Positions 1 to 8,904 of a DNA stretch of 64,000 bases are shown here, in pieces. The stretch is from Bacillus sp. NTK034 (GTDB taxonomy: Bacteria > Bacillota > Bacilli > Bacillales > Cytobacillaceae), in assembly GCF_017303275.1 (NCBI RefSeq), contig NZ_JAFKOJ010000006.1:300460-364459 (forward strand), read 5' to 3'. The translations under genes and the position numbers were made by a program. Position 1 is the first letter of the stretch; each line of letters begins with the position of its first letter. The notes beneath the pieces were generated by a model. That model was not told where the DNA came from and ran no database searches. It was given only the letters and a program-made list of their open reading frames with translations.

Positions 1-30
1 ATGGAATACTTTCAGGAAATTGAAATGTAA
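1..30 (+). CDS. possible 3' end of an upstream gene
   Basis: The window opens with an open frame that ends in TAA at 28-30, giving a C-terminal peptide ending in FQEIEM, and a strong terminator follows at once. That layout fits the last codons of a gene that starts outside the window. Regulators of the GntR/FadR family such as LutR are often found beside lactate permease genes and have similar C-termini, so a lutR tail is possible. Nine residues cannot establish identity. Confidence 0.3.
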   Translation: MEYFQEIEM

Positions 31-37
31 TAGGACT

Positions 38-69
38 ACCCAATCGTAATTCCTACGATTGGGTTTAAT
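38..69 (+). terminator. rho-independent terminator before lutP
   Basis: An 11-bp perfect stem (38-48 with 54-64) encloses a five-base loop and is followed by a short T-rich tail. It separates the gene ending at 30 from the lutP promoter. Confidence 0.75.
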
Positions 70-94
70 TCTGCAAATTTTTCGAAAAATTCTA

Positions 95-123
95 TTGAGA
101 TATGAAAGCGTTTTATTTATACT
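95..123 (+). promoter_or_regulatory. sigma-A promoter of lutP
   Basis: TTGAGA (95-100) and TATACT (118-123) are separated by exactly 17 bases, close to the SigA consensus. The spacer holds a CcpA-like site and the LutR-like operator lies just after the expected start of transcription near 130. Confidence 0.6.
102..116 (+). promoter_or_regulatory. probable cre (CcpA) site in the lutP promoter
   Basis: The 15-mer ATGAAAGCGTTTTAT fits the cre consensus WTGNAANCGNWNNCW with one mismatch. It lies between the -35 and -10 boxes, where bound CcpA would block RNA polymerase. Carbon catabolite repression of lactate uptake is inferred. Confidence 0.45.
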
Positions 124-138
124 GTTTAATATACTAAA

Positions 139-151
139 GTCATCAGATGAC
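139..151. promoter_or_regulatory. LutR-like operator upstream of lutP
   Basis: Perfect palindrome GTCATC-A-GATGAC inside a longer block that is repeated almost exactly before lutA (2039-2051). Both copies share the flanks ACTAAA on the left and CTGTT on the right. FadR-type GntR repressors bind palindromes of this kind, and LutR represses lutABC and lutP in B. subtilis. The site sits about 10-20 bases after the predicted transcription start. Confidence 0.65.
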
Positions 152-212
152 CTGTTAATAGGATTAATTCCATCCAGGAAGTATTCCTTCATCATGAAAG
201 GGGAAGAGAAAT

Positions 213-1997
213 TTGAGTATTGGTTTATTAGCTTTAATTGCTACATTGCCTATTGTTTCTGTCTTTCTATTTTTGGTTATTTTACGCTGGCCAGCTAAGA
301 GGGCTATGCCGGTTTCTCTGATTCTGACCATCCTTATGGCTATGTTCATATGGAAAGTTCCGGGAAACCAAATAGCTGCAGCAAGTGCGAAAGGGATTGT
401 CACGGCGCTTGAAGTGGGAGTGATTGTATTTGGTGCCATCCTGCTGCTGAACACACTGAAAGTAAGTGGTGCTATTTTTACCATTCGTAAAGGCTTTATG
501 AGCATCTCCCCTGACCGCCGTGTCCAAACAATTATCGTTTGCTGGCTATTCGGATCTTTCCTGGAAGGGGCAGCTGGCTGGGGGGCTCCAGCCACTATAG
601 TTGGTCCTCTTTTAGTTGCGATTGGCTTTCCAGCAATGGGTGCAGTTATGGTCGCGCTTATTCTGCAATCCACACCCGTTTCCTATGGGGCTGTAGGAAC
701 ACCGATATTAATCGGGGTCCATTCAGGGTTGAAGGATTCGCCTCTTGTTCAAAGCTATATTGCAGAGCAAGGCACGACATTTGATGCCTACATAAATGCA
801 ATCGGAGGACAGGTTGCCCTGATTCATGGTGTCATCGGCATATTTATTCCATTATTTATGGTAACAATGCTGACTTACTTCTTCGGAAAAAATAAATCAA
901 TTGCAGAAGGGCTGGCCATATGGAAGTTTGCCGTTTTTGCAGGTTTGGCATTTACAGTCCCATATGCTTTAGTTGCCAATTTACTGGGTCCTGAATTTCC
1001 ATCTTTGATTGGCGGTTTAATCGGCCTGGCGATTGTGGTGCCAGCCGCTAAAAAAGGATTATTTACCCCTGTAAAAGCATGGGACTTCGAAGAAAAAAGC
1101 CATTGGAATCCTTCATGGACGGGCTCCCTTGATGTGGACGCGGCAGACAAACCAAAGAAACAAGTATCATTTCTGGCTGCCTGGCTGCCATACCTGCTGG
1201 TGGCTGTTCTATTAGTTTTAACACGTGTGCAATACTTGCCTTTCTCGGCCTGGCTTCAAGCCTTTGTCCTGAAATTTGAGAGCGTTTTCGGGACGGCTAT
1301 AACAATTGAATCCAAGCCGCTAAATCTTCCTGGTGTCATTTTTATTGTAGTATCCTTGCTTTCAATCTTTATTTTTAAAATGAATGTGAGAGATTACGGA
1401 CAGGCAGTAAAAGACTCTTTTAAAACGATTGTCAGTGCAATGGCTGCTCTGGTATTTGCGGTCCCAATGGTCCAGGTATTTATCAACTCAGGAATCAATG
1501 CAGCCGATTTTACTAGCATGCCACTGGCATTGGCAGAGGGGATTTCCAATATATTTGGGAGCTATTGGCCACTTGCGGCGCCAACAATCGGTGCGATTGG
1601 AGCATTTGCTGCAGGAAGCAATACAGTAAGCAACATGATGTTCTCTTTGTTTCAATTCGGAGTAGCTGATAATATCCTTGCTTCTCCCGCCACCATTGTT
1701 GCCTTGCAGGCTGTCGGCGGAGCAGCAGGTAACATGATTTGTGTCCATAATGTTGTTGCTGCTTCATCTTCTGCCGGTTTAATAGGAAGGGAAGGAAGCT
1801 TAATACGAAAAACGCTTATCCCAATGACTTTCTATGTTATTTTTGCAGGCGGAATCGGGTATGTGGCCATCAATGGAATTGGCATGAATATTGGAACGCT
1901 TATCCTGGCCGCAGTGGCAGTATTCATTGCAGTTTTTATTGCTAAAGGCCAGGAACAGAACAGAATGGAAGATAAAAGGCTGAAAAAGTCAGCATAA
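213..1997 (+). CDS. lutP: L-lactate permease LutP
   Basis: Hydrophobic protein of 594 residues from the L-lactate permease (LctP) family, with about 13-14 membrane segments. It would import L-lactate, by known family function with protons. Family-typical glycine-rich stretches are visible, such as [15 protein letters not shown] near residue 117 and the [13 protein letters not shown] segment near 465. The start is TTG at 213, placed 4 bases after the purine-rich site AAAGGGGAAGAG; an upstream start is excluded by the terminator and operator. It is somewhat longer than the B. subtilis protein (about 563). It stands directly before lutABC, shares an operator with it and is likely induced by lactate and repressed by good carbon sources. 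Confidence 0.93.
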   Translation: MSIGLLALIATLPIVSVFLFLVILRWPAKRAMPVSLILTILMAMFIWKVPGNQIAAASAKGIVTALEVGVIVFGAILLLNTLKVSGAIFTIRKGFMSISPDRRVQTIIVCWLFGSFLEGAAGWGAPATIVGPLLVAIGFPAMGAVMVALILQSTPVSYGAVGTPILIGVHSGLKDSPLVQSYIAEQGTTFDAYINAIGGQVALIHGVIGIFIPLFMVTMLTYFFGKNKSIAEGLAIWKFAVFAGLAFTVPYALVANLLGPEFPSLIGGLIGLAIVVPAAKKGLFTPVKAWDFEEKSHWNPSWTGSLDVDAADKPKKQVSFLAAWLPYLLVAVLLVLTRVQYLPFSAWLQAFVLKFESVFGTAITIESKPLNLPGVIFIVVSLLSIFIFKMNVRDYGQAVKDSFKTIVSAMAALVFAVPMVQVFINSGINAADFTSMPLALAEGISNIFGSYWPLAAPTIGAIGAFAAGSNTVSNMMFSLFQFGVADNILASPATIVALQAVGGAAGNMICVHNVVAASSSAGLIGREGSLIRKTLIPMTFYVIFAGGIGYVAINGIGMNIGTLILAAVAVFIAVFIAKGQEQNRMEDKRLKKSA

Positions 1998-2001
1998 TGG
2001 T

Positions 2002-2024
2002 GCAAGCTCCATTGAGGGGCTTGC
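2002..2024 (+). terminator. hairpin between lutP and lutA
   Basis: Nine-base-pair stem GCAAGCTCC / GGGGCTTGC with a five-base loop, starting five bases after the lutP stop. The following bases TATATTACAC are only moderately T-rich, so it may be a weak terminator or an mRNA-stabilising hairpin. Confidence 0.5.
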
Positions 2025-2038
2025 TATATTACACTAAA

Positions 2039-2051
2039 GTCATCTGATGAC
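2039..2051. promoter_or_regulatory. LutR-like operator upstream of lutA
   Basis: Perfect palindrome GTCATC-T-GATGAC. It differs from the copy before lutP only in the central base, and its flanks are almost the same. It lies about 85 bases before the lutA start. A possible promoter TTGAGG (2012-2017) with TAAAGT (2035-2040), 17 bases apart, would overlap the operator. Confidence 0.65.
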
Positions 2052-2136
2052 CTGTTGACTGTGCGGGTATCTGGGCTTAAACTTAGTTAAGACCCAGAAT
2101 GAATATATTTACTTGAAGAAAGTAAAGGTGAGATCT

Positions 2137-2853
2137 ATGAAAGTATCATTATTTGTAACCTGTTTAATAGATATTTTTCAGACGGATGTAGGAATGGATA
2201 CTTTAGAACTACTGGAAAAGCTGGGCTGCGAAGTAGATTTTCCAGAAAAGCAGACATGCTGCGGGCAGCCTGCCTATAATAGCGGATATGTGGATAAGGC
2301 GAAAGAATCCATGAAGCATATGATTTCTGTTTTCGAACATTCAGATTATGTTGTAACTCCTTCGGGATCATGTGGAACTATGTTCAGAGAGTATCCGCAC
2401 GTTTTTAAAGGAGACCCAGTGTGGGAGCCGCGCGCCAAAAAATTAGCTGAAAAAACGTATGAACTGACACAGTTTATCGTGGCTGTTTTAGGAGTGGAGG
2501 ACGTAGGGGCAAAGCTGAATGGAATAGCGACCTACCACACTTCTTGTCATATGACGAGATTATTAGGAGTAAAGGAAGCCCCAATGAAGCTGTTAAGCAA
2601 TGTAGAAGGTCTTGAGATGAAGCCGCTCGCACACAACTATAATTGCTGTGGCTTTGGCGGCACTTTCTCGGTAAAGATGGGGGAAATCTCAGAGCAGATG
2701 GTAGATGAAAAGGTTCAGAGTGTTGAAGATTGCGGAGCTGAAATTCTAATAGGAGCCGACTGCGGATGCCTGATGAATATTGGAGGACGGATAGACAGAA
2801 AAGGGAAGCCGATTAAGGTGATGCATATTGCTTCTGTATTAAATAGCAGATAG
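2137..2853 (+). CDS. lutA: lactate utilization protein A (CCG-domain Fe-S subunit)
   Basis: Protein of 238 residues, the same length as B. subtilis LutA. It contains two cysteine-rich CCG-type motifs, [10 protein letters not shown] near residue 46 and CCGFGG near 178, which in this family (GlpC/HdrB-like) hold iron-sulfur clusters. LutA, LutB and LutC together oxidise L-lactate to pyruvate in the cytoplasm. The ATG at 2137 is chosen because AAAGGTGAG lies four bases upstream and the N-terminus MKVSLFVTC matches the family; an in-frame TTG at 2113 has no such site. lutB follows after 18 bases and the three genes form one operon. Confidence 0.93.
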   Translation: MKVSLFVTCLIDIFQTDVGMDTLELLEKLGCEVDFPEKQTCCGQPAYNSGYVDKAKESMKHMISVFEHSDYVVTPSGSCGTMFREYPHVFKGDPVWEPRAKKLAEKTYELTQFIVAVLGVEDVGAKLNGIATYHTSCHMTRLLGVKEAPMKLLSNVEGLEMKPLAHNYNCCGFGGTFSVKMGEISEQMVDEKVQSVEDCGAEILIGADCGCLMNIGGRIDRKGKPIKVMHIASVLNSR

Positions 2854-2871
2854 GAAAAGAGGGAAACACAT

Positions 2872-4299
2872 ATGGCTATGAAAATAGGGGAAAAACCTTT
2901 TAAAGAGCGTGTCAAAGACGGGATAGGCGATGTTTTTATGCGCGGTGCTGTTTCCTCTGCACAGGGGCGTTTTCGCAGCGGAAGGCTGAACGCAGCTGAA
3001 GAATTAGGAAATTGGGAGGAATGGCGCAAGCTGGGTGAAGAGATTCGGACCCATACCATTGAGAATCTGGATTATTATCTGGAACTCATGAGCGAAAATG
3101 TCTCTAAGCGAGGGGGATATGTTTTTTTCGCTGAAACAGCTGAAGAGGCAAATGAGTATATTACCAATGTAGTTAAAAAGAAAAATGGTAAAAAGGTTGT
3201 CAAATCCAAGTCGATGGTGACAGAAGAAATTAATATGAACGAAGCGCTTGAAAATGCTGGCTGTGAAGTCATTGAAAGCGACCTTGGCGAGTGGATTCTG
3301 CAAGTGGACGATCATGATCCACCGTCCCATATCGTTACACCTGCCCTTCATAAAAATAAAGAACAGATTCGCGATGTTTTTAGGGATAAATTAGGCTATG
3401 ACAAAACCGAGAAGCCTGAAGAGCTTGCATTTTTTGCAAGAGAAAAACTGCGGGAAGAGTTTCTTCAGGCGGATATTGGCATTACGGGATGCAATTTTGC
3501 CATTGCCGAATCCGGAACGATTTCCCTGGTGACAAATGAAGGAAATGCGCGGATGGTGACAACCATTCCAAAAACGCAAATTACTGTAATGGGAATGGAG
3601 CGGATTGTGCCTACCTGGGAAGAGATGGAAGTTCTGGTAAGCCTGCTGACCCGCGCAGCAGTCGGGCAGAAATTAACGAGTTATATAACTGCATTAACTG
3701 GTCCAAAGCAAGAGGGAGAAATAGATGGTCCAGAAGAATTCCATCTTGTTATTGTGGATAATGGCCGTTCAAAAATTTTAGGAACAGCATTCCAGTCCAT
3801 CCTTCACTGCATCCGCTGTGCAGCCTGCATTAATGTCTGTCCAGTCTATCGCCATGTCGGCGGTCACTCCTATGGATCTATCTATCCGGGGCCAGTAGGA
3901 GCGGTATTGACTCCTCTTCTTGGCGGCTATGATGAATATAAAGAACTGCCATATGCTTCAACGCTGTGTGCAGCATGTACGGAAGCTTGTCCGGTAAAAA
4001 TTCCATTACACGAGCATTTGCTCCGCCACCGCCAGGAGATTGTTGAAAAAGAAGGCAGAGCACCGGTGTTTGAAAACTTATCCATGAAAGCCTTCAGTCT
4101 CGGCACAGCTTCACCATCCATGTACAATATCGGCTCAAAGCTGGCACCCAAGGCATTGGGAGCATTCACAAAGGATGATAAAATTTCAGCTGGTCCCGGC
4201 CCTTTAAAAAATTGGACGGAAATTCGGGATTTCCCCGCACCAAAGAAAGACAGATTCAGAGATTTATATAAAAAGAGAAAGAAAGAGAGGGGAGAATGA
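2872..4299 (+). CDS. lutB: lactate utilization protein B (ferredoxin-type Fe-S subunit)
   Basis: Protein of 475 residues, matching the usual LutB length of about 476. The N-terminal two thirds form the LUD domain, and a ferredoxin-like part near residues 310-375 has [12 protein letters not shown] and CAACTEACP, the cysteine patterns for two [4Fe-4S] clusters. It would carry electrons from lactate oxidation within the LutABC complex. It starts with ATG 18 bases after lutA, preceded by a GGGAAAC-type site, and its stop overlaps the lutC start (ATGA at 4296-4299), which indicates translational coupling. Confidence 0.94.
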   Translation: MAMKIGEKPFKERVKDGIGDVFMRGAVSSAQGRFRSGRLNAAEELGNWEEWRKLGEEIRTHTIENLDYYLELMSENVSKRGGYVFFAETAEEANEYITNVVKKKNGKKVVKSKSMVTEEINMNEALENAGCEVIESDLGEWILQVDDHDPPSHIVTPALHKNKEQIRDVFRDKLGYDKTEKPEELAFFAREKLREEFLQADIGITGCNFAIAESGTISLVTNEGNARMVTTIPKTQITVMGMERIVPTWEEMEVLVSLLTRAAVGQKLTSYITALTGPKQEGEIDGPEEFHLVIVDNGRSKILGTAFQSILHCIRCAACINVCPVYRHVGGHSYGSIYPGPVGAVLTPLLGGYDEYKELPYASTLCAACTEACPVKIPLHEHLLRHRQEIVEKEGRAPVFENLSMKAFSLGTASPSMYNIGSKLAPKALGAFTKDDKISAGPGPLKNWTEIRDFPAPKKDRFRDLYKKRKKERGE

Positions 4300-5015
4300 T
4301 GGCAGCTGGACAAGTGTATAATCGCACTTCTTTCCTTGACAATCTGGCAAAAAATCTGGGGAGAAAACGTCTTTCTGAGGTAGAAAAACCTGCATGGGAT
4401 CATAATCCTCAGTGGGACGTTTTAAAGGGCGCCTCACAGGACGAGCTTGTAGAGGTCCTGAAGAAGCAATGTTTGTTAATTCATACGGATGTATATGAAA
4501 CACCTTCTGCAGAGCTACCTGAGCAAATCGGCCGCTTGATTAAAGAATACGGAGGCAAATCGGTCGTTACATGGGATGATCCGCGCTTTGAAGAATTTGG
4601 ATTATCTTCCCTCCCTATTGATTTGAATGGCAATGGAATAGCAGTCCATGTCTGGGATCAAGAAGGAGGAGAAGAGAATCTTGCTTTCTCCGCACATGCA
4701 GACATCGGAATTACCTTTAGTGATGCTGCGCTTGCAGAGTCAGGAACTGTTGTTTTGTTCAGTGATAAAGGGAAGGGGCGAGCAGTAAGCCTTCTTCCAG
4801 TGATTTACTTTGCCATTATCCCAAAAAGCACAATTGTTCCAAGAATGACCCAGGTTGCAAAGCATATCCACACAATTGTGGAGAATGGCGAACCTGTCCC
4901 ATCCTGTGTAAATTTCATTTCAGGCCCAAGCAACAGTGCCGATATTGAAATGAATTTAATTGTAGGTGTACATGGTCCTGTGCAGGCTGTATATATCATT
5001 GTTAACGATAAATAA
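4296..5015 (+). CDS. lutC: lactate utilization protein C (LUD domain)
   Basis: Protein of 239 residues, close to B. subtilis LutC (240). The whole chain is a LUD domain (formerly DUF162); the segment [25 protein letters not shown] near residues 140-170 resembles the corresponding part of LutB ([19 protein letters not shown]), showing the two subunits share this fold. The start overlaps the lutB stop by four bases, with GAGAGGGGAG upstream; ATG 4296 and ATG 4299 are both possible. It ends the lut operon before a hairpin terminator. Confidence 0.93.
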   Translation: MMAAGQVYNRTSFLDNLAKNLGRKRLSEVEKPAWDHNPQWDVLKGASQDELVEVLKKQCLLIHTDVYETPSAELPEQIGRLIKEYGGKSVVTWDDPRFEEFGLSSLPIDLNGNGIAVHVWDQEGGEENLAFSAHADIGITFSDAALAESGTVVLFSDKGKGRAVSLLPVIYFAIIPKSTIVPRMTQVAKHIHTIVENGEPVPSCVNFISGPSNSADIEMNLIVGVHGPVQAVYIIVNDK

Positions 5016-5019
5016 AGGA

Positions 5020-5055
5020 GGCTGATCTGCAGAAAAATGCAGCTCAGTCTTTTAT
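5020..5055 (+). terminator. terminator of the lut operon
   Basis: A long imperfect stem (5020-5031 with 5038-5049, one mismatch and one G-T pair) around a short A-rich loop, followed by TCTTTTA. It begins five bases after the lutC stop. Confidence 0.7.
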
Positions 5056-5081
5056 AAGGTAGTAAAATTTTTGAACTTCGA

Positions 5082-5155
5082 TAACTGTCTATCTCCAGTG
5101 CTACCCCTCGAGGTGTCGGAGGTGGGCAAGGCGCTTCCGCTTTTCTGATAAGCCA
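5082..5155. repeat. degenerate intergenic repeat of the Bacillus 'CTCCAG...CGCTTCCGCTTTTCT' type
   Basis: The stretch contains TGTCTATCTCCAGTGCTAC, CCCTCGAGGTGTCGG and GGCGCTTCCGCTTTTCT in this order. From memory, many Bacillaceae genomes carry intergenic copies of a similar element (TGTCTAGCTCCAGCGCCTA ... CGCTTCCGCTTTTCT). This appears to be one diverged copy; no second clear copy is in the window. Function is unknown. Confidence 0.4.
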
Positions 5156-5222
5156 TCTGCTGGAATTTCATGCAGGCTTCATTTATTCTTAATAAAAGAA
5201 AAGAATAGAAGAGGGATTCATC

Positions 5223-6287
5223 TTGAAAAAGATTTACAGTGATATTATTCAATTCCGCGGAACCCACTTTGATTTTGGCTTCATGCAGGGAGAACTTATA
5301 AAGGATTCTCTTTCTGTGAAAAATCGGGAGGATCAATGGAAGGTAAGAAAGCCGCGATTTTCAATAAATGAAGCCGAAGTGAAAAAAGCGATTACGAGGT
5401 TTGCCCCTGGTATTTGGGATGAACTGCTTGGGATACGGGAAGCATTGCACTGGCCGATGGAGCGGGTTTTGAAGGAGTTTGGCGGCTATCGCCTCGATTA
5501 TGTCCGCTCGGGATGTTCCATCCTTACAGGGGCTGATTACCTGATCCGCAATTATGATTACCATCCGAAAACCTATGAGGGGCGCTATACTTTTTATCAG
5601 CCAACAGATCAGGGATATGCGATGATTGGTCCAAGCCAGAGGATGACCGGACGGATGGATGGCATGAACGAAAAAGGACTTGTAATCGGCTATAATTTTA
5701 TGAACCGGAAAAAGCCTGCTGATGGCTTTATCTGCTGCATGATCGGCCGCCTGATTTTGGAATCATGTGCAAATGTGGAAGAAGCGGTTGAGATGCTGAA
5801 GGAAATACCGCACCGCCATTCCTTTACATATGTGGTGTATGACACAAGCGGAGAGGCTTATGCAGTGGAAACATCTCCAAGAGGTGTACAGGTCCGTCAG
5901 ACAACTGCCTGTACTAACCATTTTGAAATCATGAAGGATGAAAATCGCAATCATCTAGCTGACAGCCTGCGCAGGCTGGATGTCATGAAAAGCCATCAGG
6001 GTGAGCGTTTAGATGTACATGATGCTTTCCGCCTCTTGAATGATAACGATAAAGGCGTTTTCTCGGATCTTTATGGGAGCTGGGCCGGGACAATTCATAC
6101 ATCAGCCTATTTGCCGGGAGAGATGAAAGCCTGGTTTGCGCTCGGCGGTGACAGAGAGCCAGTAATTTTTGATTTCAGGGACTGGCTCGATGGCCAGGAT
6201 ATTAAAATGAATAGAATCACTGGTGAAGTTGATACGGACATTCCCTTTTTGCATATGGATGAACAGGCGAATTGGTTTAGGAAATGA
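5223..6287 (+). CDS. C45-family acyltransferase/amidohydrolase-like protein
   Basis: Protein of 354 residues that looks like the C45 peptidase family (acyl-CoA:6-aminopenicillanic acid acyltransferase-like, Ntn hydrolase fold). The key element is RSGCS, with Cys98 as the likely nucleophile freed by self-cleavage after Gly97; the following NYDYHP and GMNEKGLVIGYNFMN segments are typical of Ntn hydrolases that cut linear amides. There is no signal peptide, so it probably acts in the cytoplasm. The start is TTG at 5223 with AGAAGAGGGAT upstream. It is monocistronic, bounded by the lut terminator and its own terminator. The natural substrate cannot be told from sequence. Confidence 0.75.
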   Translation: MKKIYSDIIQFRGTHFDFGFMQGELIKDSLSVKNREDQWKVRKPRFSINEAEVKKAITRFAPGIWDELLGIREALHWPMERVLKEFGGYRLDYVRSGCSILTGADYLIRNYDYHPKTYEGRYTFYQPTDQGYAMIGPSQRMTGRMDGMNEKGLVIGYNFMNRKKPADGFICCMIGRLILESCANVEEAVEMLKEIPHRHSFTYVVYDTSGEAYAVETSPRGVQVRQTTACTNHFEIMKDENRNHLADSLRRLDVMKSHQGERLDVHDAFRLLNDNDKGVFSDLYGSWAGTIHTSAYLPGEMKAWFALGGDREPVIFDFRDWLDGQDIKMNRITGEVDTDIPFLHMDEQANWFRK

Positions 6288-6289
6288 TG

Positions 6290-6319
6290 AAACGGAGAGT
6301 TACTTTCTCCGTTTTTTTC
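6290..6319 (+). terminator. terminator after the C45-like gene
   Basis: Eight-base-pair stem AACGGAGA / TCTCCGTT with a seven-base loop followed by a run of T. Confidence 0.85.
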
Positions 6320-6429
6320 CTATTTTGAAAGAATATATTCATCATTTGGACAAACCCTCACATTCTTTCTTATCTTTATGTTGTGGTACACTTTATATAT
6401 GAATTGGATGTAAACTGAGGTGCATACAC

Positions 6430-7815
6430 GTGAAAACAGTATTGGTCATAGGCGGCGGTGTAACAGGATTGTCCGCTATGTATGAACTGAATAAGTGGAA
6501 AAAAGAAAAGGATCAGGATATTAGGCTTGTGCTGGCAGAATCAGCAGAACAGCTCGGCGGAAAAATCCGCACAGTCAGGGAAGGCGGATTTGTAATCGAG
6601 GCGGGAGCTGATTCGATTGTTGCCCGCAAAGCAAATGCGATGAATTTTATCCAGGAGCTGGGGCTGGAAGAAGCTGTTGTCTACAATGCTGCGGGGCGGT
6701 CTTATATATACAGTGATGGAGAGCTGAAGCTGATCCCTGCAGATTCTGTGTTTGGGATACCGGCCAGTGTTGAATCTCTTGCCAAATCTGCTCTTGTTTC
6801 AGCAGAAGGAAAAGTTGAAGCCCTAAAAGATTTTTATACGAAAAATGATGGCTTTACAAAGAACGATTCCATCGGTGATTTCCTGGAGCATTTCTTCGGA
6901 AAAGAGCTGGTGGAAAAACAAATTGCGCCTGTTCTTTCTGGAGTATATTCCGGGAATCTCAGTGACTTAACTATTGCTTCGACACTTCCGCAGGTGTTTG
7001 ATTATAAAGAAAAATACGGCAGCATCATTAAAGGTTTTGAAGAAAATAAAAAGGTGTTCCAGATTGGAGGGGGCAAGAAGTTTCTTTCCTTTAAAAAAGG
7101 TCTTGATGCGATGATAGATGCTTATGAGGAAAAATTGGATGAAACAGAAATATTTAAAAACACGAAGGCAGTTAAAATAAAGAAAAGTGATCGCAGATAT
7201 ATAGTCGATTTCTCGAATGGGGAAAGCCTGGAGGCCGATCATGTGGTTCTAAGCATTCCGCATAATGCCGCTGCAGCGCTGTTCGATCATGAGGAGCTGA
7301 AAGCGGAATTCGGACTTTTGAAGAACAGTTCCTTAATCTCTATTTATCTTGCTTATGATATTCCAGACAGCGAGCTGCCTGAAGACGGGACAGGCTTCAT
7401 CACTGCAAATATGGAAGAATTGACCTGCAATGCCTGTACATGGACAAGCCGCAAATGGAAGCATACTTCTGAAAGCGGTAATTTACTTGTAAGATTATTT
7501 TATAAAAGCAGCCATCCGGCCTTTGCAACTCTAAAGGAAATGAACGAAGACGATTTGCTGCAGACGGCTGTGGCCGATATTGAAAAAAGCCTTGGCATTA
7601 CATCTGTTCCCGCTGCAAGTGAAGTGACGAAGTGGACTGAAAAAATGCCAAACTATCTGATATCCCATCCTCAGACAGTAGAGGCAATTGAAAACAGATT
7701 GGCTCAGGAATACCCTGGAATATGGCTTGCCGGCTGCTCGTATTATGGTGTTGGCATTCCTGACTGCATCGAAAATGGGGCAGAAACTGCCGGAAAAATT
7801 ATTGAGAATATGTAA
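6430..7815 (+). CDS. hemY: protoporphyrinogen/coproporphyrinogen III oxidase HemY (CgoX)
   Basis: Protein of 461 residues with the FAD-binding Rossmann motif VIGGGVTGLSAMYEL at residues 5-19, an adenine-ribose segment ESAEQLGGKIRT, and a C-terminal AGCSYYGVGIPDCIENG segment typical of HemY. In Gram-positive bacteria this enzyme oxidises coproporphyrinogen III to coproporphyrin III at the membrane face, late in haem synthesis. The start is GTG at 6430 preceded by GAGGTG. In B. subtilis it is the last gene of hemEHY; here it stands alone between unrelated genes, so it may be a second copy or a moved gene. Confidence 0.87.
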   Translation: MKTVLVIGGGVTGLSAMYELNKWKKEKDQDIRLVLAESAEQLGGKIRTVREGGFVIEAGADSIVARKANAMNFIQELGLEEAVVYNAAGRSYIYSDGELKLIPADSVFGIPASVESLAKSALVSAEGKVEALKDFYTKNDGFTKNDSIGDFLEHFFGKELVEKQIAPVLSGVYSGNLSDLTIASTLPQVFDYKEKYGSIIKGFEENKKVFQIGGGKKFLSFKKGLDAMIDAYEEKLDETEIFKNTKAVKIKKSDRRYIVDFSNGESLEADHVVLSIPHNAAAALFDHEELKAEFGLLKNSSLISIYLAYDIPDSELPEDGTGFITANMEELTCNACTWTSRKWKHTSESGNLLVRLFYKSSHPAFATLKEMNEDDLLQTAVADIEKSLGITSVPAASEVTKWTEKMPNYLISHPQTVEAIENRLAQEYPGIWLAGCSYYGVGIPDCIENGAETAGKIIENM

Positions 7816-7818
7816 AAC

Positions 7819-7851
7819 AAAAATCCCCTTCTGTGTAAGCTGGGGATTTTT
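7819..7851. terminator. bidirectional terminator between hemY and the minus-strand small gene
   Basis: Perfect 10-bp stem AAAAATCCCC / GGGGATTTTT with a 13-base loop. The A-run and T-run on either side let it serve both hemY and the convergent gene that ends at 7855. Confidence 0.85.
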
Positions 7852-7854
7852 AGC

Positions 7855-8079
7855 TTATATGCTTTTGGAAAGATCCTTAGGACTTTCAATTCTCATTTGC
7901 TCCAGTTCGAGCTTCATTTTTTCTGTTTCAAGCAAAAAGTTTTCCTGCTTCAGCTTTTCCAAGGTGATTTCATCTTTTATCATATTATGTTTGATCTTTG
8001 CGAGTTTTTGAGTATGAACAGTCATGATGGCAATGATGGGAATAGAGAAAGTCATAACCACAGCAATAATACCTGTCAA
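7855..8079 (-). CDS. small membrane protein with a coiled coil
   Basis: Protein of 74 residues: one hydrophobic segment (residues 3-21) followed by a charged K/E-rich helix of about 45 residues with heptad-like leucines (LKQENFLLETEKMKLELEQM). It would sit in the membrane with a cytoplasmic coiled coil. The start is TTG at 8079 with GAGGTG seven bases before it. It ends at a strong terminator and stands alone, divergent from the DUF488 gene. I do not recognise the family; similar small proteins occur in Bacillus without known role. Confidence 0.6.
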   Translation of the reverse strand: MTGIIAVVMTFSIPIIAIMTVHTQKLAKIKHNMIKDEITLEKLKQENFLLETEKMKLELEQMRIESPKDLSKSI

Positions 8080-8175
8080 ATTTCCTGCACCTCACATTTG
8101 ATTGAATTAGAAAAAATTGTATATTATGTTTATAATAATAGCAAATCACAAGGGATATACAAGGGGTGTCTTAAA

Positions 8176-8541
8176 TTGACTGGAATTTTTATAAAAAGAA
8201 TTTATGACCCATACAACGAAGCAGACGGCTATCGGGTGCTTATTGACCGGCTGTGGCCCCGCGGAATTAAAAAAGAAGATGCCCGTTTATCAGCATGGGA
8301 AAAAGAGGCTGCGCCAAGCAATGAGATTAGAAAGGCGTTTAACCATAAGCCTGAGCTTTTTGAAGAATTTCGGAAAAAATATCTTGCAGAGCTGCGAACA
8401 CAGGACGATAAAATCCGCAAATTAGATGAGCTGGCGAGAATGTCAAAAGAGCAGAAGGTTACTTTATTATATGCTGCCAAAGATCCCATTCATAACCATG
8501 CGAGAGTTCTGTGTGAGGAAATCATGAAAAGGTATGTTTAG
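8176..8541 (+). CDS. DUF488 family protein (YeaO-like)
   Basis: Protein of 121 residues with the DUF488/YeaO hallmarks: KRIYDPYNEADGYRVLIDRLWPRGIKKEDA near the N-terminus and LLYAAKDPIHNHARVLCEEI near the C-terminus. The function of the family is not established. The true start is TTG at 8176, seven bases after AAGGGGTG; the open frame extends much further upstream, but that part runs antisense to the small membrane protein gene and has no family similarity. A GNAT gene and an alpha/beta hydrolase follow on the same strand. Confidence 0.85.
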   Translation: MTGIFIKRIYDPYNEADGYRVLIDRLWPRGIKKEDARLSAWEKEAAPSNEIRKAFNHKPELFEEFRKKYLAELRTQDDKIRKLDELARMSKEQKVTLLYAAKDPIHNHARVLCEEIMKRYV

Positions 8542-8608
8542 TCTTTCTAATAAGGAGGGAAAGCAAGATAGAAAGATTAAGTTAATTTTAAATACAGGAG
8601 GAAATGAT

Positions 8609-8890
8609 ATGAATGCAAATATACAAAAAGAAGAAAACCGGTTTTTTATGAATGATGATGAAGGGAATATGATTGCTGAAATTACCTATATTCCAAGCGG
8701 TGATTCTGTCATAACCATAGACCATACATATGTAAGTGAGTCCCTCCGCGGTCAGGGAGTTGCAGGAAAGCTTTTGGAAAGCGTTGTTCAGGAGGCACGC
8801 AGCAAGGGATATAAGATTGTGCCTGCCTGCTCATATGCAAAAGCTGTTTTTGACCGAAAGAGCGGATATCAGGATTTGCTTGCAAACTAA
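8609..8890 (+). CDS. GNAT family N-acetyltransferase (YidJ/NATD1-like, short form)
   Basis: Protein of 93 residues. The acetyl-CoA binding loop is visible as VSESLRGQGVAGKLLESVVQEA near residues 44-65, and ends with a conserved PACSYAKAVFDRK segment as in the short NATD1/YjdJ-type acetyltransferases. Substrate unknown. The ATG at 8609 follows ACAGGAGGAAATG closely; the open frame upstream to 8534 overlaps the DUF488 gene and is not needed. The next gene starts 14 bases after its stop, so the two are probably cotranscribed. Confidence 0.85.
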   Translation: MNANIQKEENRFFMNDDEGNMIAEITYIPSGDSVITIDHTYVSESLRGQGVAGKLLESVVQEARSKGYKIVPACSYAKAVFDRKSGYQDLLAN

Positions 8891-8904
8891 AGGAGGTTTT
8901 CTGA

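Noticed and set aside
164..673. Long open frame on the minus strand (169 codons) inside lutP
   Set aside because: It lies wholly antisense to the certain lutP gene, lacks a ribosome binding site and has no recognisable family.
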